A stretch of DNA of 15,146 nt, taken from NCBI GenBank assembly GCA_964630925.1, contig CAZVZK010000205.1, forward strand, positions 1 through 15,146. The letters are read 5' to 3'. Shown here one piece after another: positions 1 to 6,628 of this stretch. The notes under the pieces are model-generated. The model saw only the letters and a program-made list of their open reading frames with translations. It was not told the DNA's origin and searched no databases. Numbering within the stretch: position 1 is the first letter of the stretch; each line of letters starts with the position of its first letter. The translations under genes were made by a program, and so were the position numbers. The stretch comes from RGDT01 sp964630925 (GTDB lineage Bacteria; Planctomycetota; Planctomycetia; Gemmatales; Gemmataceae).

Positions 1-21
1 TTGCTGGCTGTCAGCTATTGG

Positions 22-411
22 TCAGACGCACAGGGCCTCGGCCTTCTCGAACTCGCGGCGGAGGCGGCGGCGCAGCAGGTGCAGGTCCTCATCGATCTTC
101 TCGATGATCATGCCCGCGGACTCCTCGTCGCCGGCCCGCAGGTACTGGCGGGCCTCGTTCAGGCCCTCGCGGGCGATCTCGAGGCGCTTGTCCATCAGAC
201 GCTGGATGTCGGCGATGGAGGCCGGCTCCTCGCCGACCTCGGGCGTCCAGGCGGCCTTGCGCTCGCTGACCGCCTCGCGCACCACGCGCACCTCGTCCGG
301 GGCCGCGATGCCCAGACGCACTGTGCCGCCCTGGATGGCGACCACCTCGATGGTGGCCTCGATGTCGGGGAGGTGGACCTTATCCGTCGGACGGGTCGTG
401 AAGAGCTGCAT
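22..411 (-). CDS. CsrA-like RNA-binding protein with C-terminal extension
   Basis: A 129-residue protein whose first ~50 residues match the CsrA/RsmA family of small translational regulators, which bind GGA motifs in mRNA leaders. The segment VRLGIAAPDEVRVVRE (residues 31-46) aligns with the family's VRIGVNAPKEVSVHRE. The arginines equivalent to E. coli R7, R31 and R44 are kept as R7, R32 and R45. The N-terminus is divergent: it reads MQLFTTRPTDK where the family has MLILTRRVGE. Usual CsrA proteins are about 60-70 residues. Here about 75 charged, predicted helical residues follow (ADIQRLMDKRLEIAREGLNEARQYL and on), possibly a coiled coil. The ATG start at 411 has AAGGA nine bases upstream. 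The gene is divergent from the sugar operon across a 368-bp gap. It could regulate translation or be a CsrA paralogue with another role; the CsrA fold assignment is fairly secure, the function is not. Confidence 0.8.
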   Translation of the reverse strand: MQLFTTRPTDKVHLPDIEATIEVVAIQGGTVRLGIAAPDEVRVVREAVSERKAAWTPEVGEEPASIADIQRLMDKRLEIAREGLNEARQYLRAGDEESAGMIIEKIDEDLHLLRRRLRREFEKAEALCV

Positions 412-420
412 GAGAAGGAA

Positions 421-425
421 TCCTT
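421..425 (-). promoter_or_regulatory. Ribosome binding site of the CsrA-like gene, overlapping a GGA motif
   Basis: On the minus strand the leader reads ACAAAGGATTCCTTCTC before the ATG at 411. AAGGA serves as Shine-Dalgarno with a 9-base spacer and fixes the start. The same bases lie in ACAAAGGAT, close to the known CsrA target consensus ACARGGAUG, and in a short dyad (AAGGA / TCCTT, 415-425). Autoregulation by the encoded protein is an inference. Confidence 0.55.
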
Positions 426-666
426 TGTGCGGCGAATGTCAAGAGCCGGATCGACACGCCCCGCGCCTCCGCGGGGGCAATAACCGATCCGTCCTCCAAG
501 CGTGGCAAGGAGGGGGGATTGCGAAACCCACGCAGGAACGGGTCTGTGGTGAAGATGGAGATCTCACCGATCCGTATGCGTGATCCGCTCCAGGCTCCGG
601 CGTCCTACCGGCGGACGATGCGTCCGCTGAGAATCCTTCTGCATGCCCGGAGGCATGAGAAAAACA

Positions 667-695
667 CTTGTACCCGAACGAGCCATTCCGGGCAA
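667..695 (-). promoter_or_regulatory. Weak candidate promoter for the CsrA-like gene
   Basis: On the minus strand TTGCCC (690-695), a 17-base spacer and TACAAG (667-672) resemble sigma-70 -35 and -10 boxes, with 4 of 6 matches each. It would give a leader of roughly 250 bases containing the 459-476 hairpin. The match is weak and could be chance. Confidence 0.25.
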
Positions 696-724
696 GAGGA
701 TTTTTCGGGATGCGACGGGCGGCC

Positions 725-754
725 TTGACCCCCGTCCCCGCCACCGGCTATCCT
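725..754 (+). promoter_or_regulatory. Candidate sigma-70-type promoter of the sugar operon
   Basis: TTGACC (725-730), an 18-base spacer and TATCCT (749-754) sit 25 bases upstream of the dehydratase start. They leave room for a short leader carrying AAGGAG at 769-774. The -35 matches 5 of 6 consensus bases and the -10 matches 4 of 6. Confidence 0.5.
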
Positions 755-768
755 CCGCCGGCGAACCG

Positions 769-774
769 AAGGAG
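769..774 (+). promoter_or_regulatory. Ribosome binding site of the 4,6-dehydratase gene
   Basis: AAGGAG lies five bases before the ATG at 780. It selects this start over the out-of-frame ATG at 775, which is embedded in the spacer. Confidence 0.75.
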
Positions 775-779
775 ATGAC

Positions 780-1751
780 ATGGCCGGCGGACGGGTTCTT
801 GTCACCGGGGCGGGCGGTTTCATCGGCAGCCACCTCGTCGAAACACTGCTCGCGGCGGGGCACCCCGTCCGCGCGTTCGTCCGCTACGCCTCGCACGGCA
901 AGCGTGGCTGGCTCGAAGGCGTCACCGGCGATCTGGAGGTGTTCGCGGGCGACATCACCGACCCGCGCGCCGTCCGCGAGGCGGCGAAGGGCTGCCCACG
1001 CATCTTCCACCTCGCGGCCCTCATCGGCATCCCGTATTCGTACATCGCGCCCAACTCTTACGTCGCCGTCAACATTGAGGGCACGCTCAACGTGCTGGAG
1101 GCGGCCAGGGCCGAGGGCTGCGAGCGCGTCGTCGTCACGTCCACGAGCGAGGTATACGGCACGGCCCGCTACACGCCCATCGACGAGGAGCACCCCCTCC
1201 AGGCGCAGTCGCCGTACTCGGCCACCAAGATCGGGGCCGACGCCATCGCCCTGAGCTACCACAAGGCGTTCGGCCTGCCGGTGTGCGTGGTGCGGCCCTT
1301 CAACACCTACGGCCCGCGCCAGAGCGCCCGCGCCATCATCCCGACGGTCATCACGCAGGCCCTCCACGCCGACGTGATCCGCGTCGGCAGCCGCTCGCCC
1401 GTGCGCGACATGGTGTATGTCGGCGACACCTGCGCCGGCTTCCTGGCCCTGGCCGACAGCCCGGCGTGCGTCGGACAGGTGACGAACCTGGCCACCGGCG
1501 TCGGCGTGACCGTGGGCGAATTGATCGAGCGTGTCGTGCGGATCGTGGGCCGCAACGTGCCGGTCATCGAGGCAGAAGAACGCAAGCGTCCCGAGGCGAG
1601 CGAGGTCTTCACGCTGCTCGGCTCGGCGGCGAAGGCGAAGGAGCGGGCCGGCTGGACGGCGCGGGTGGGCCTCGACGAGGGGCTGACGCGGGCGGTGGAA
1701 TGGTTCCGGGCGCACGGCGGCGTCGAGTCGGTGGGCGCGTACCGGGTGTGA
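780..1751 (+). CDS. LegB-like NAD-dependent sugar-nucleotide 4,6-dehydratase (extended SDR)
   Basis: A 323-residue extended short-chain dehydrogenase/reductase. The Rossmann motif TGAGGFIG gives G10-x-x-G13-x-x-G16, and the catalytic pair is Y146-x-x-x-K150 in YSATK. The segment STSEVYG (121-127) places T122, S123 and E124 where dTDP-glucose 4,6-dehydratases have Thr-Asp-Glu. Ser-Glu there recalls GDP-sugar dehydratases. HLAALIGIPYSYIAP and RPFNTYGPRQSARAIIPT are typical of the LegB group, which in Campylobacter converts GDP-GlcNAc to a 4-keto-6-deoxy sugar on the way to legionaminic acid. The enzyme is cytosolic. It is first in a three-gene operon and its TGA overlaps the next ATG. Length is normal for the family. 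Substrate (GDP- or UDP-hexosamine) cannot be read from the sequence. A UDP-glucuronate decarboxylase or epimerase role is a less likely alternative. Confidence 0.87.
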   Translation: MAGGRVLVTGAGGFIGSHLVETLLAAGHPVRAFVRYASHGKRGWLEGVTGDLEVFAGDITDPRAVREAAKGCPRIFHLAALIGIPYSYIAPNSYVAVNIEGTLNVLEAARAEGCERVVVTSTSEVYGTARYTPIDEEHPLQAQSPYSATKIGADAIALSYHKAFGLPVCVVRPFNTYGPRQSARAIIPTVITQALHADVIRVGSRSPVRDMVYVGDTCAGFLALADSPACVGQVTNLATGVGVTVGELIERVVRIVGRNVPVIEAEERKRPEASEVFTLLGSAAKAKERAGWTARVGLDEGLTRAVEWFRAHGGVESVGAYRV

Positions 1752-3892
1752 TGGGGGCCGGGATGCAGCATCGAATCTGGCGCGAAGCCCTGCTCCATCT
1801 CGTGGCCGTGGCCCTCACGCTGGTCATCCTGTGGCACGCCGCCGAGCTGGTCGGGCGCGATTGGCGCTACCCGGCGGCCCTGTGGGCCGCCGGCGACGGC
1901 CCGTACTACTGCGCCATGACGAAGGTGATGTTGGAGACGGGGTGGGTGACCAGGCACCCCGGCCTGGGCGCCCCCGAGGGGATCGACTTCCACGACCTCC
2001 CGCATTTCGAGTCGCTGCAGTGGTTGATCATGAAACTGATCGGCTACGCCGTGCCGCACTGGGCCGGCGTCCTCAACGTGTATTACGTCCTGACCTACGT
2101 CCTCGCGACGGCGACGGCACTGGCCGTGTTCCGCCACCTCAAGATCCCGGCCGTGGCGGCGTTGGCCCTGGCGCTGATGTTCAGCTTCCAGCCGTATCAC
2201 TTCTACCACTCGCAGCAGCACATCATGCTGTCGGGCTATTACCTCATGCCCCTCCAGACGCTCGTGCTGGTCTGGCTGCTCTCGCCGTCGGGCCTGTGTG
2301 ACGCCGAGGGCGTCCCCCTGACGAGGTCCAGGAGGCTCTGGGCGGCGTGCCTGATCGCCGCCGTGGCGTCCTTCGTGAACCACTATTACACGGCGTTCTT
2401 CGCCCTGGCGTGGCTCGCTGGGGCGGCACACGCGGCGTCGCAGAGGGCGGCCTGGGCGCCCATCTCCCAGGCGGTCATCCTGTGGGGCGTGATCGGCGTG
2501 GCCTGCACCCTCAACCTCGCCCCTTGCCTGGCGTACTGGGCGCGCGAGGGGGGCAACCGCCCGGCCAGCGCGAAGTCACCCCGGCTGGCGGAGGAGTACG
2601 GCCTGCGGCTCGCCCCGATGCTGCTGCCGGTGCGCGGCCACCGCGTGCCGGCGTTGGCCGCCCTGTCCGAGCGGTACGCGGGGGAGACGTGGCTGGAGAA
2701 GCGCGAGCAGGAGCCGGTGGGCCTGCTGGCGGGCGCCGGGCTGTTGCTGCTGGCGGCGGCGGCGCTCTTCGGCCACGGGCGGATTCAGGCCCCGCTGCCG
2801 GGCCTGGGCGCGGTGACGCTCGTGCTGCTGTTGGCGGGGACGACCTCGGGGCTCGGCGCCGTGTTCGCCTGGGTCGTGTCGCCGCAGCTCTACGGGCTGG
2901 ACCGGCTGACTCCTGTGCTTGCCCTGTTGGGCCTCCTGGGCTGGGGCCTCCTGGCGGCGGGCGGCCCCCCGCGGCCTGCTCTGTGGTCCGCCGTCGGGGT
3001 GCTGGCGCTGCTGGACGTGCTGCCGCCGCGCACACCCCACCACCACCCCGAGCGCACGAACACCCAGTTCGAGGCCGACGCCCGCTTCGGGGCGGCCATC
3101 CAGGCGGCCCTGCCGGCGGGGACGCTCATCCACCAGATGCCGTCGGGCGACCTGCCCTGGGACGGCTACGCCGGGCTGCACCTGTTCCTGTCCACCGAGG
3201 GCTTCCGGTGGACCACCCCGGCGGTGATGAACCGGCCGGCCGCCCGCCGCAACGGGGCGCTAGAAGGGCTGGCCCCGGTCGAAGTACTGGAGCGGCTCGC
3301 GGTGCTGGGCGTGGGGGCGGTGGTGCTGGACCGGCGCCGGGAGGGCGCACGCATGGATGCCATCGCCTCGGAGCTGGGCCGGCTGGGGGCCCCGCGGATC
3401 GATGCGGGGGACGGGCGGTCGCTGTACGACCTACGCGGATGGGGCCGGCGGTTCCGTCAGGGCCTCGACGTGGGGGAGATGTCCTGGCGGCGGCTGGCGG
3501 CGTCATGCCCCGTGTACGTGGACTGGGGGCCGGGGTTCCGCGGTGAGGAGCGGCGGTGGGACGGCGACCCTGACTGGCGTTCGTGGAGGTGGTGCCGGGC
3601 CAGGGAGGGCACGCTCACGTTCGTGAATGCCCACGACGGGCCGCTGGACGTGCGTGTCCGCCTGCGCCTCTTCGGCGGCGGGCCGTTCCGCCTCTCGGGG
3701 TGGCTGCTGCCGGCCCGGACGGCCTTGCCGGGCGAGGTGGTGTGCGTGGAGCGGCGCTTGTCGCCCGGCCGGCACGAGATGGAGGTCGCCCTCCACGGGG
3801 AGGGTATGGCCCCGGAGGCCGGCGGGCTATGGTTCCGTGTGGAGAGCCTGAGCGTGGAGGTCGTGCGTCCGGGCCTCGTCGCGGGGCGGTGA
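1751..3892 (+). CDS. Polytopic membrane protein, GT-C glycosyltransferase-like, with large C-terminal soluble domain
   Basis: I do not recognise a named family with confidence. The start at 1751 overlaps the dehydratase stop (TGATG), suggesting coupled translation; an ATG at 1763 is the alternative. The 713-residue product has a first membrane helix at about 13-34, then a long polar loop with GDGPYY (D49) and FHDLPHFESLQW. About nine or ten more hydrophobic helices follow, up to about residue 425 (for example VLTYVLATATALAV and LLAGAGLLLLAAAALF). The last ~285 residues are soluble. Many helices plus an acidic residue in the first outside loop is the layout of GT-C transferases, which use polyprenyl-phosphate sugars. 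Its place between a sugar-nucleotide dehydratase and a nucleotidyltransferase supports a role in glycan assembly or export. The C-terminal part has no catalytic motif that I can see. Confidence 0.8.
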   Translation: MGAGMQHRIWREALLHLVAVALTLVILWHAAELVGRDWRYPAALWAAGDGPYYCAMTKVMLETGWVTRHPGLGAPEGIDFHDLPHFESLQWLIMKLIGYAVPHWAGVLNVYYVLTYVLATATALAVFRHLKIPAVAALALALMFSFQPYHFYHSQQHIMLSGYYLMPLQTLVLVWLLSPSGLCDAEGVPLTRSRRLWAACLIAAVASFVNHYYTAFFALAWLAGAAHAASQRAAWAPISQAVILWGVIGVACTLNLAPCLAYWAREGGNRPASAKSPRLAEEYGLRLAPMLLPVRGHRVPALAALSERYAGETWLEKREQEPVGLLAGAGLLLLAAAALFGHGRIQAPLPGLGAVTLVLLLAGTTSGLGAVFAWVVSPQLYGLDRLTPVLALLGLLGWGLLAAGGPPRPALWSAVGVLALLDVLPPRTPHHHPERTNTQFEADARFGAAIQAALPAGTLIHQMPSGDLPWDGYAGLHLFLSTEGFRWTTPAVMNRPAARRNGALEGLAPVEVLERLAVLGVGAVVLDRRREGARMDAIASELGRLGAPRIDAGDGRSLYDLRGWGRRFRQGLDVGEMSWRRLAASCPVYVDWGPGFRGEERRWDGDPDWRSWRWCRAREGTLTFVNAHDGPLDVRVRLRLFGGGPFRLSGWLLPARTALPGEVVCVERRLSPGRHEMEVALHGEGMAPEAGGLWFRVESLSVEVVRPGLVAGR

Positions 3893-3903
3893 GGCAGGGC
3901 GTC

Positions 3904-3910
3904 AAGGAGG
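3904..3910 (+). promoter_or_regulatory. Ribosome binding site of the nucleotidyltransferase gene
   Basis: AAGGAGG, a near-perfect Shine-Dalgarno, lies eight bases before the ATG at 3919. It fixes that start against several upstream in-frame codons that run back into the preceding gene. Confidence 0.85.
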
Positions 3911-3918
3911 GCGGGGCG

Positions 3919-4641
3919 ATGAGGGCGGTCATCCTGGCGGGCGGGCGCGGCACGCGGCTGGCGCCGTACACGACGGTCATCCCCAAGCCGCTCCTGCCGG
4001 TGGGCGACAAGCCCATCCTCGAGATCATCTTCCGCCAGCTGGCGGCGGCGGGGTTCGGGCACGTCACGCTGTCGCTGGGGTACATGAGCGTGTACTTCCG
4101 GACGTTCCTGGCGCAGCACCGCTCGCTGCACCGGCTGCTGAAGATCGACTTCGTCGAGGAGGAGGAGCCGACGGGGACCGCCGGCAGCCTGGCCAGCGTG
4201 CCGGGGCTGACGGGGACGTTCCTCGTGATGAACGGCGACATCCTGACCGACCTCGATTACCGGGCTCTGGTCCAGGCGCACGAGTCGTCGGGGGCCGTGC
4301 TGACCATCGCGGCCCACCAGAAGAAGGTGAAGATCGACCTGGGCATCCTGGAGGTGGACGGAGAGGGGTCGTTGACGGGCTACGTCGAGAAGCCGACGCT
4401 GCACTACCCGGTGAGCATGGGCATCTACGTCTATGACGCCTCGGTCCTGTCACACATCAGGCCGGGGGAGTATCTGGATTTCCCCAACCTGGTGCTGCGG
4501 CTGGTGAAGGCGGGCGAGAAGGTGAAGGCGTGGTCGAACGACGCGACCTGGCTCGACCTGGGCCGGCACGAGGACCTGCTGGAGGCGACGCAGAAGTTCG
4601 GGGCGGCGGGGCACGCCTTCCTGCCGCGTGAGGCGGCGTGA
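3919..4641 (+). CDS. Sugar-1-phosphate nucleotidyltransferase (PtmE/HddC-like)
   Basis: A 240-residue NTP_transferase-fold enzyme that joins a sugar 1-phosphate to a nucleotide. The signature loop is GGRGTRL (8-14), followed by IPKPLLPVGDKPI (21-33) with K23. VMNGD (103-107) supplies the first metal-binding aspartate, D107, and WLDLG (211-215) supplies D213. EKP (158-160) and the following glycine-rich strand contact the sugar in this family. Overall length and the FLVMNGDILT and WLDLGRHEDL segments resemble GDP-sugar formers such as HddC and the catalytic domain of PtmE (GDP-glucosamine synthesis), but without PtmE's CBS domains. It is third in the sugar operon, 26 bp after the membrane protein. 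Together with a LegB-like dehydratase this suggests a GDP-hexosamine route, which is an inference. It converges on the next gene with only 7 bp between stops. Confidence 0.87.
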   Translation: MRAVILAGGRGTRLAPYTTVIPKPLLPVGDKPILEIIFRQLAAAGFGHVTLSLGYMSVYFRTFLAQHRSLHRLLKIDFVEEEEPTGTAGSLASVPGLTGTFLVMNGDILTDLDYRALVQAHESSGAVLTIAAHQKKVKIDLGILEVDGEGSLTGYVEKPTLHYPVSMGIYVYDASVLSHIRPGEYLDFPNLVLRLVKAGEKVKAWSNDATWLDLGRHEDLLEATQKFGAAGHAFLPREAA

Positions 4642-4648
4642 CGGCGGC

Positions 4649-5497
4649 TCACAGGTCGCGGACGCGCATCAGCCCCCGCCCGTGCATCTCGTCCGGCCCG
4701 GCCGTGTACTCGCCACGCTTCAAGCACAGGGCGAATTCGACGAGCCAGTCCGTCAGGCCGTTGGCGAGGACGCCGCGCGACGGGTCGTCGTGGCACCAGA
4801 AGATCACCTGCCCGACGTGCCCCCGGCTCGTGGGCGCCAGGTCGAGGCAGCGCATGTACCCGGAGCCGTCGCTGGTCAAAGGGAGCCAGCCGGGGTGCCA
4901 CCAGTCCGAGCGGACGGGCCCACTCGGCCGCCCCTTGACGGCTTTGAACGTCCCCCCGTCGAGCAGGCCCTTCATCGAGTGCCACGTTTCGGCCATGTGT
5001 TCCAGGTCCTCCCACTCGTCCCCGTACAGGAACGCGGGGACGCACTTGAGGTCGGGCCAGTAGCTGACCGGCGTGGGGATGATCCGCTGGCCGTCGTGGA
5101 TGCGGTAACAGTCCTTCACCTCCTCGGGCAGCTCCACGCGCATCGCCTCCTCGGCGGCGCGGAGCTTCTCGTCCGTCGCCGGCGGTCCGAGGCTGGCCAG
5201 CACGATCGGGCAGTGCTCCCGGAGCCAGGCGTGGATGCGTGCCCACGTCCGGCACAGCATCAGACGCCGATCCCAGGGCAGGATCACCTCGGGGTACTGC
5301 TTCCGCAGCTCCTTCTCGCGACGGTGCATCGCGGAGTGCTTCTTATCCGTCGGCTTGAGGGCCGCCCGCGCGAGCTGGCAGCGCAGGTACTCGCCCCTCG
5401 GGTCGCCGCGCTCCTCCAGCCAGTCGGCGAGGACGAGGCGGGTGGCCTCGTCCTCCGGGTCAGCGAGCATGGCCTGGATGAGCCCCGCTTCATCCAC
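4649..5497 (-). CDS. TIGR02996-type repeat-companion domain + SMI1/KNR4 (SUKH) protein
   Basis: A 282-residue two-part protein. Residues ~1-45 (IQAMLADPEDEATRLVLADW, then LEERGDPRGEYLR) are a textbook TIGR02996 domain, found at the N-terminus of many Gemmata-group proteins and of unknown function. Residues ~100-265 look like the SMI1/KNR4 (SUKH) superfamily: PPATDEKLRAAEEAMRVELPEEVKDCYRIHDGQ, then a GWLPLTSDGSG segment and a tryptophan-rich C-terminus. SUKH proteins include yeast cell-wall regulators and many bacterial immunity proteins against polymorphic toxins. No toxin gene is next to it, so a role in immunity is not supported here. Translation starts at GTG, with AGGAGG five bases upstream. 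It follows the SDR gene by 58 bp on the same strand and may be co-transcribed with it. Confidence 0.85.
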   Translation of the reverse strand: MDEAGLIQAMLADPEDEATRLVLADWLEERGDPRGEYLRCQLARAALKPTDKKHSAMHRREKELRKQYPEVILPWDRRLMLCRTWARIHAWLREHCPIVLASLGPPATDEKLRAAEEAMRVELPEEVKDCYRIHDGQRIIPTPVSYWPDLKCVPAFLYGDEWEDLEHMAETWHSMKGLLDGGTFKAVKGRPSGPVRSDWWHPGWLPLTSDGSGYMRCLDLAPTSRGHVGQVIFWCHDDPSRGVLANGLTDWLVEFALCLKRGEYTAGPDEMHGRGLMRVRDL

Positions 5498-5502
5498 GAT
5501 CC

Positions 5503-5508
5503 CCTCCT
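5503..5508 (-). promoter_or_regulatory. Ribosome binding site supporting a GTG start
   Basis: On the minus strand AGGAGG lies five bases before the GTG at 5497. No ATG is available at this spot in frame, so this site decides the start of the TIGR02996/SUKH gene. Confidence 0.75.
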
Positions 5509-5555
5509 GTTTCGCCGGTGGATCCCGTCCGCCCCCCGCCCGTAACGCCGCGGGC

Positions 5556-6548
5556 TCACCCCCCGATGCCGTTCTCGCGGCACCACGCCAGGGTCCGAGC
5601 CAGGCCCTCCTCGAAGGTCGTCGCCGGGGCGTAGCCCAGCTCCTTGCGGGCCCGCTCGATGCTGAAGTCCAGGTTCAGCCCCAGGAACTTCAGCCGTGCC
5701 TGCGTCAGACGCGGCGGCTCCGTCGTGCCGATGGCCCGCGACACCGACTCCATCGCCCACGCGGCCAGACGCGCCACCCACAGCGGCACCGACCCCGCCG
5801 GACGCGGCACCTTCAGCCCGTCGGCCACGCCCTCGATGAACCGCCGCTTCGACACGGGCTCGCCGTCGGTCAGGTTGTAGACGCGCCCCACGCTCTCGGG
5901 GTGCTCCAGCGGCAGGAACGCCGCCTGCACCAGGTTGCCGACGTAGATGGTGTTCAGGGCCTGCGTGCCGTCGCCGAGGTAGCGGACGATGCCCTTCTTC
6001 AGGTTCTCGACGAGCTTTGGCAGGACGGTGCGGTCACGCGGGCCGTAGATGAAGCCGGGGCGCAGGACCGTCACCGGCACGTCCTGGCCGAAGGTCAGCG
6101 CCAATCGCTCCGCTTCGACCTTGGACTGCGTGTAGCCGTCGATGTGCCGCTCCGGCAGCGGCTCGTCCTCCGTCGTGCCGTGATGGTGCCGGGCCGCGTA
6201 TACCCCCAGGCTGGAGAAGTGGATGAAGCGTTGCAGGCCGCGGCCCTTGCAGGCCTCCAGGAGGTGGCGCGTGCCGCCGACGTTGGCGGTGCGGTAGCCC
6301 TCGACGGGGCCCCAGTCGCCGACCTTGGCGGCGGCGTGGAAGACGACCTCGACGCCCTCCATCGATGGGGGCAGGGTGGCCGGCTCGGACAGGTCGCCGC
6401 GGACGACCTCGGCGCCGATCTTCTCCAGAAGCGCGGTGTCGCTGGAGGCCCGGGCGAGGGCGCGGACGCGCCAGCCGCGCTGGCGGCACGCCTCGGCGAG
6501 GTGGCCGCCGAGGAAGCCGGTGGCGCCGGTGATGAGGCAAGTGGTCAT
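5556..6548 (-). CDS. NAD(P)-dependent epimerase/dehydratase family oxidoreductase (extended SDR, 3beta-HSD-like)
   Basis: A 330-residue extended SDR. It opens with the nucleotide-binding motif TGATGFLGGH (G8, G11, G14). The active site has S112/S113 in FSSLGVYA and Y139-x-x-x-K143 in YTQSK. The middle segment VLRPGFIYGPRD and the C-terminal half place it with 3beta-hydroxysteroid dehydrogenase/NSDHL-like and related SDRs that act on lipids, sterols or sugar nucleotides. The substrate cannot be told from sequence. It is only distantly like the LegB-type enzyme of the same window and is not a recent duplicate. The start ATG at 6548 has no clear Shine-Dalgarno. It is divergent from the metalloprotease gene (80-bp gap) and upstream of the TIGR02996/SUKH gene on the same strand. 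Confidence 0.87.
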   Translation of the reverse strand: MTTCLITGATGFLGGHLAEACRQRGWRVRALARASSDTALLEKIGAEVVRGDLSEPATLPPSMEGVEVVFHAAAKVGDWGPVEGYRTANVGGTRHLLEACKGRGLQRFIHFSSLGVYAARHHHGTTEDEPLPERHIDGYTQSKVEAERLALTFGQDVPVTVLRPGFIYGPRDRTVLPKLVENLKKGIVRYLGDGTQALNTIYVGNLVQAAFLPLEHPESVGRVYNLTDGEPVSKRRFIEGVADGLKVPRPAGSVPLWVARLAAWAMESVSRAIGTTEPPRLTQARLKFLGLNLDFSIERARKELGYAPATTFEEGLARTLAWCRENGIGG

Positions 6549-6574
6549 CGTGTTGTGATGCGTCTTCGGGAGGC

Positions 6575-6592
6575 CCCCGGCAAGGGCCGGGG
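6575..6592. repeat. Hairpin between divergent genes
   Basis: CCCCGGC (6575-6581) and GCCGGGG (6586-6592) form a perfect 7-bp stem with a 4-base loop in the 80-bp gap between the SDR and the metalloprotease genes. It may be a structured leader or an operator. No clear promoter could be assigned on either strand here. Confidence 0.4.
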
Positions 6593-6628
6593 CTTGCTCC
6601 TGCCGACGGGAGGCGAGACAATCACGTC

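Larger units (their letters stand above)
412..779. other. Divergent intergenic region with three short hairpins
   Basis: This 368-bp gap separates the CsrA-like gene from the plus-strand sugar operon, and no convincing coding frame was found in it. It holds three perfect stem-loops: 459-476 (CCCCGCG / CGCGGGG, 4-base loop), 609-629 (core GCGGACG / CGTCCGC around ATG, extendable by a G-T and a C-G pair) and 642-657 (CATGCC / GGCATG, 4-base loop). It also contains the plus-strand promoter candidate at 725-754 and a weak minus-strand candidate at 667-695. The hairpins could be leader structure or simple GC-rich dyads. Confidence 0.5.

Noticed and set aside
437..442. Minus-strand TTGACA 25 bases before the CsrA-like start, as a -35 box
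   Set aside because: At 17 bases downstream there is no -10-like sequence and the site would overlap the ribosome binding site.
1..483. Open frame of 160 codons on the plus strand
   Set aside because: It is antisense to the CsrA-like gene, which has clear family motifs and a ribosome binding site; the composition is that of a GC-rich shadow frame.
439..744. 101-codon minus-strand frame in the divergent gap
   Set aside because: No ribosome binding site, no recognisable domain and a repeat-like composition; it runs through two hairpins and a promoter candidate.
564..1715. 383-codon minus-strand frame opposite the dehydratase
   Set aside because: The plus-strand frame has complete SDR motifs; the antisense product is rich in Arg, Ala and His with no domain.
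1283..1750. N-terminal extension of the membrane protein frame
   Set aside because: It lies inside the dehydratase gene in another frame, is Arg/Pro-rich, and the TGATG overlap gives a natural start at 1751.
2347..3546. 399-codon plus-strand frame inside the membrane protein gene
   Set aside because: Gly/Ala/Arg-rich shadow without motifs, overlapping a frame with clear membrane helices.
3583..3918. Upstream extension of the nucleotidyltransferase frame
   Set aside because: It overlaps the membrane protein gene, and the near-perfect AAGGAGG before 3919 fixes the start.
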